8,431 nucleotides of DNA from an uncultured Bacillota bacterium (GTDB lineage: Bacteria; Bacillota_I; Bacilli_A; Izemoplasmatales; UBA1188): contig ONMY01000064.1 of assembly GCA_900318975.1 (NCBI GenBank), forward strand, positions 1-8,431, in the 5' to 3' direction. The notes beneath the pieces were generated by a model that saw only the letters and a program-made list of their open reading frames with translations, did no database searches and had not been told where the DNA came from. Made by a program: the position numbers and the translations under genes. Shown here one piece after another: positions 6,921 through 8,431 of the stretch; position 1 is the stretch's first letter, and every line of letters starts with the position of its first letter.

Positions 6921-7946
6921 ATGAAATACACTACAATTCCAGGACTTAATAAAAAGGTATCAAAAATCGTTATGGGCCTTTCCAACGATATTATGAATAA
7001 TGGTTATGATAATGACGATAATCTAACATATGCCTTCAATAATGGAATTAATACTTTTGACTGCGCAAGAGTATATGGCAATGGTAAGTCAGAAGAATCA
7101 TTTGGTAGATGGTTAATAAGGCAAAGACGAGATCAAATAGTAGTCATTACTAAATGTTGCCATCCAAATATCTTCGGTTTTTCACGTGTAAATAAAAAAG
7201 CGGCAATTAAAGATATTGAGTTATCACTAAAAGCTTTAAAGACAGCTTATGTAGATGTCCTCCTTCTTCATAGAGACAACAAGAAAGTACCTGTATCTAA
7301 AATTGTTGATTTTATGAATGATATTATAAAACTTGGCTATACTAAAACTATTGGTGTATCTAACTGGAGCATAGAAAGAATTAAAGAAGCTAATGAATAT
7401 GCAAAAGAAAATAATTTAGTTCCATTCACAGTATCATCTCCTAACTACTGTCTTGCAAGACTCGTTAATTTCGTATTTCCTGGTGAAGCATCTTATATAT
7501 CATCAAATGAAAGCGAAGAATATAACTATTATAAAGAAAACGATATAAGAGTTCTTGCATATTCAGCACTAGGTAATGGATTCTTATCAGGAAAATATAA
7601 AGCCGCCGAAATAGAAGATGGTACTAAACTTCCAAAACTTACTAAAGCCCTATTCTATTCAAAAGATAATATTGAAAGATTAAGAAGAGCGGAAGAAGTC
7701 GCAAAAGAGGTAAATTCAAGCGTTTCAATCGTTTCTCTTGCCTATCTATTAAATCAAGAACTAGAAGTATGCCCTATAATTAGTGCCACATCATATAAAC
7801 ATATTGGTGAAAACTTAGGTGCACTTGATTTAAACATTAAAGATAAACTTGATTATCTTGATCTAAAAGACCTTAAAGAAAAAGAACCTAAAACACAAGA
7901 ACCTCAAGCGGAAGAGACTAAAGAGGAAGAAACTAGTGAAGTTTAG
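6921..7946 (+). CDS. Aldo/keto reductase family oxidoreductase
   Basis: Predicted cytosolic NAD(P)H-dependent reductase of carbonyl compounds; the substrate cannot be told from sequence. The full catalytic tetrad of the family is visible: Asp47 (in TFDCARVYG), Tyr52, Lys78 (ITK) and His117 (LLLHRD). GVSNWS (145-150), SSPNY (172-176), AYSALGNGFLSGKY (213-226) and a C-terminal SYKHIGENLGALDL cofactor-binding segment agree with an (alpha/beta)8 barrel. The 341-residue protein is a little longer than usual because of a 26-residue tail (316-341) rich in Glu, Lys, Pro and Thr, likely disordered. The start has a full AAGGAGGT site (6907-6914). It is a single-gene unit with terminators on both sides, so its context does not point to a pathway. 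It ends in TAG, unlike the TAA of its neighbours. Confidence 0.93.
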   Translation: MKYTTIPGLNKKVSKIVMGLSNDIMNNGYDNDDNLTYAFNNGINTFDCARVYGNGKSEESFGRWLIRQRRDQIVVITKCCHPNIFGFSRVNKKAAIKDIELSLKALKTAYVDVLLLHRDNKKVPVSKIVDFMNDIIKLGYTKTIGVSNWSIERIKEANEYAKENNLVPFTVSSPNYCLARLVNFVFPGEASYISSNESEEYNYYKENDIRVLAYSALGNGFLSGKYKAAEIEDGTKLPKLTKALFYSKDNIERLRRAEEVAKEVNSSVSIVSLAYLLNQELEVCPIISATSYKHIGENLGALDLNIKDKLDYLDLKDLKEKEPKTQEPQAEETKEEETSEV

Positions 7947-7974
7947 TAAGTGTTATACTGTTTTTGATGATAAG

Positions 7975-8010
7975 TGAGATGATATCGTATGATATCATTT
8001 CATTTTTATT
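7975..8010 (+). terminator. Terminator after the aldo/keto reductase gene
   Basis: A 12-bp stem (7975-7986 with 7991-8002, one G-U pair) has a GTAT loop and is followed by TTTTTATT. It lies 28 bases beyond the TAG stop. The stem is A/T-rich, so it may be less efficient than the tuf terminator. Confidence 0.8.
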
Positions 8011-8026
8011 TATTTTAGTTTTAGTG

Positions 8027-8032
8027 TATAAT
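8027..8032 (+). promoter_or_regulatory. -10 element of the gpmI promoter
   Basis: A perfect TATAAT lies 25 bases before the start of gpmI, just downstream of the previous terminator. No clear -35 is found at 16-18 bases; the sequence there is T-rich. Confidence 0.55.
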
Positions 8033-8056
8033 TGTTTAGGTATGGAGGTAAAGATA

Positions 8057-8431
8057 ATGAAACCAATATTATTAGTAGTTATGGATGGGGTTGGATTTTC
8101 TAAGACAGGACTTGGAGATGCTGTAAGTCTTGCGAATACTCCAACACTCGATTATTTATTAAAAACTTATCCTAATACACGTCTTAAAGCTCATGGTGAT
8201 GCAGTGGGTCTACCTAGTGATGATGATATGGGAAACTCAGAAGTAGGTCATAATGCAATAGGATGTGGCCAAATCTATTCACAAGGTGCAAAACTTGTTA
8301 ATGAATCGATTGAATCTGGTAAGATGTATAAATCAAATGCTTGGAAAGAAGTAATTGACAATGTTAAATCACATAATTCAACACTTCATTTCTTAGGCCT
8401 TTTATCAGATGGTAATGTTCATTCACACATT
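8057..8431 (+). CDS. gpmI: 2,3-bisphosphoglycerate-independent phosphoglycerate mutase (3' partial)
   Basis: Glycolytic enzyme interconverting 3- and 2-phosphoglycerate; a metal-dependent member of the alkaline phosphatase superfamily. The first 125 residues are present and the gene runs off the right edge. The VVMDG metal-binding aspartate (Asp10) and the nucleophile Ser61 in MGNSEVGH are in place. The block around it, LKAHGDAVGLPSDDDMGNS followed by GQIYSQGAKLVNE, resembles the plant/trypanosomatid-like form rather than the Bacillus form (LPEGQMGNSEVGHLNIG). The start at 8057 is chosen because GGAGGT (8044-8049) lies 7 bases upstream. An in-frame ATG at 8042 overlaps that site and would add MEVKI; it has no SD of its own. 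It is in its own unit downstream of a terminator. Confidence 0.95.
   Translation, partial: MKPILLVVMDGVGFSKTGLGDAVSLANTPTLDYLLKTYPNTRLKAHGDAVGLPSDDDMGNSEVGHNAIGCGQIYSQGAKLVNESIESGKMYKSNAWKEVIDNVKSHNSTLHFLGLLSDGNVHSHI

Noticed and set aside
8042..8056. Upstream in-frame ATG for gpmI
   Set aside because: The ATG overlaps the GGAGGT site and has no SD of its own; the start at 8057 has ideal spacing and gives the expected N-terminus.

Overview
The window is a low-GC bacterial chromosome segment from a Firmicutes/Bacilli-like organism, possibly one of the gut Bacilli or Mollicutes-related lineages that keep the standard code. The evidence is the rpoC / rpsL-rpsG-fusA-tuf gene order, Bacillus-like S12 and S7 with the long Firmicutes-type N-terminal insert in S12, strong AAGGAGG-type ribosome binding sites, and A/T-rich spacers. 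Tryptophan is always TGG, so the UGA=Trp code of classical mycoplasmas is not supported. I cannot name a genus.

Layout: (1) 1-1890 is the C-terminal half of rpoC, entering from the left edge and ending at two tandem hairpin terminators. (2) 1989-2207 on the minus strand is a 72-aa two-helix membrane protein of unknown function, convergent with rpoC and divergent from the str operon. In Bacillus this interval holds rplGB (L7Ae-like). (3) 2208-2515 is a 308-bp divergent intergenic region with a promoter for each side and a rpsL leader that can form three consecutive hairpins. (4) 2516-5513 is the str operon rpsL-rpsG-fusA, tightly spaced. (5) 5514-5625 carries a good internal promoter with a perfect 18-bp palindrome in its spacer, then an A-rich leader, then tuf (5626-6816) and a strong terminator. 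(6) 6921-7946 is a monocistronic aldo/keto reductase with an acidic tail and its own terminator. (7) 8057-8431 is the start of gpmI, running off the right edge.

How the genes work together: RpoC is the RNA polymerase beta-prime subunit. S12 and S7 build the 30S decoding and head regions, and EF-G and EF-Tu drive translocation and aminoacyl-tRNA delivery. This is the core gene-expression block, expected to follow growth rate. The reductase and GpmI (glycolysis) are separate transcription units that happen to lie downstream.

No new multi-gene system is visible; this is mostly a conserved housekeeping region. The points worth a second look are small: the structured rpsL leader, the palindrome inside the tuf promoter, the long SD-to-start distance of tuf, the unknown membrane gene where rplGB usually sits, and a GpmI of the plant/trypanosomatid-like sequence type.
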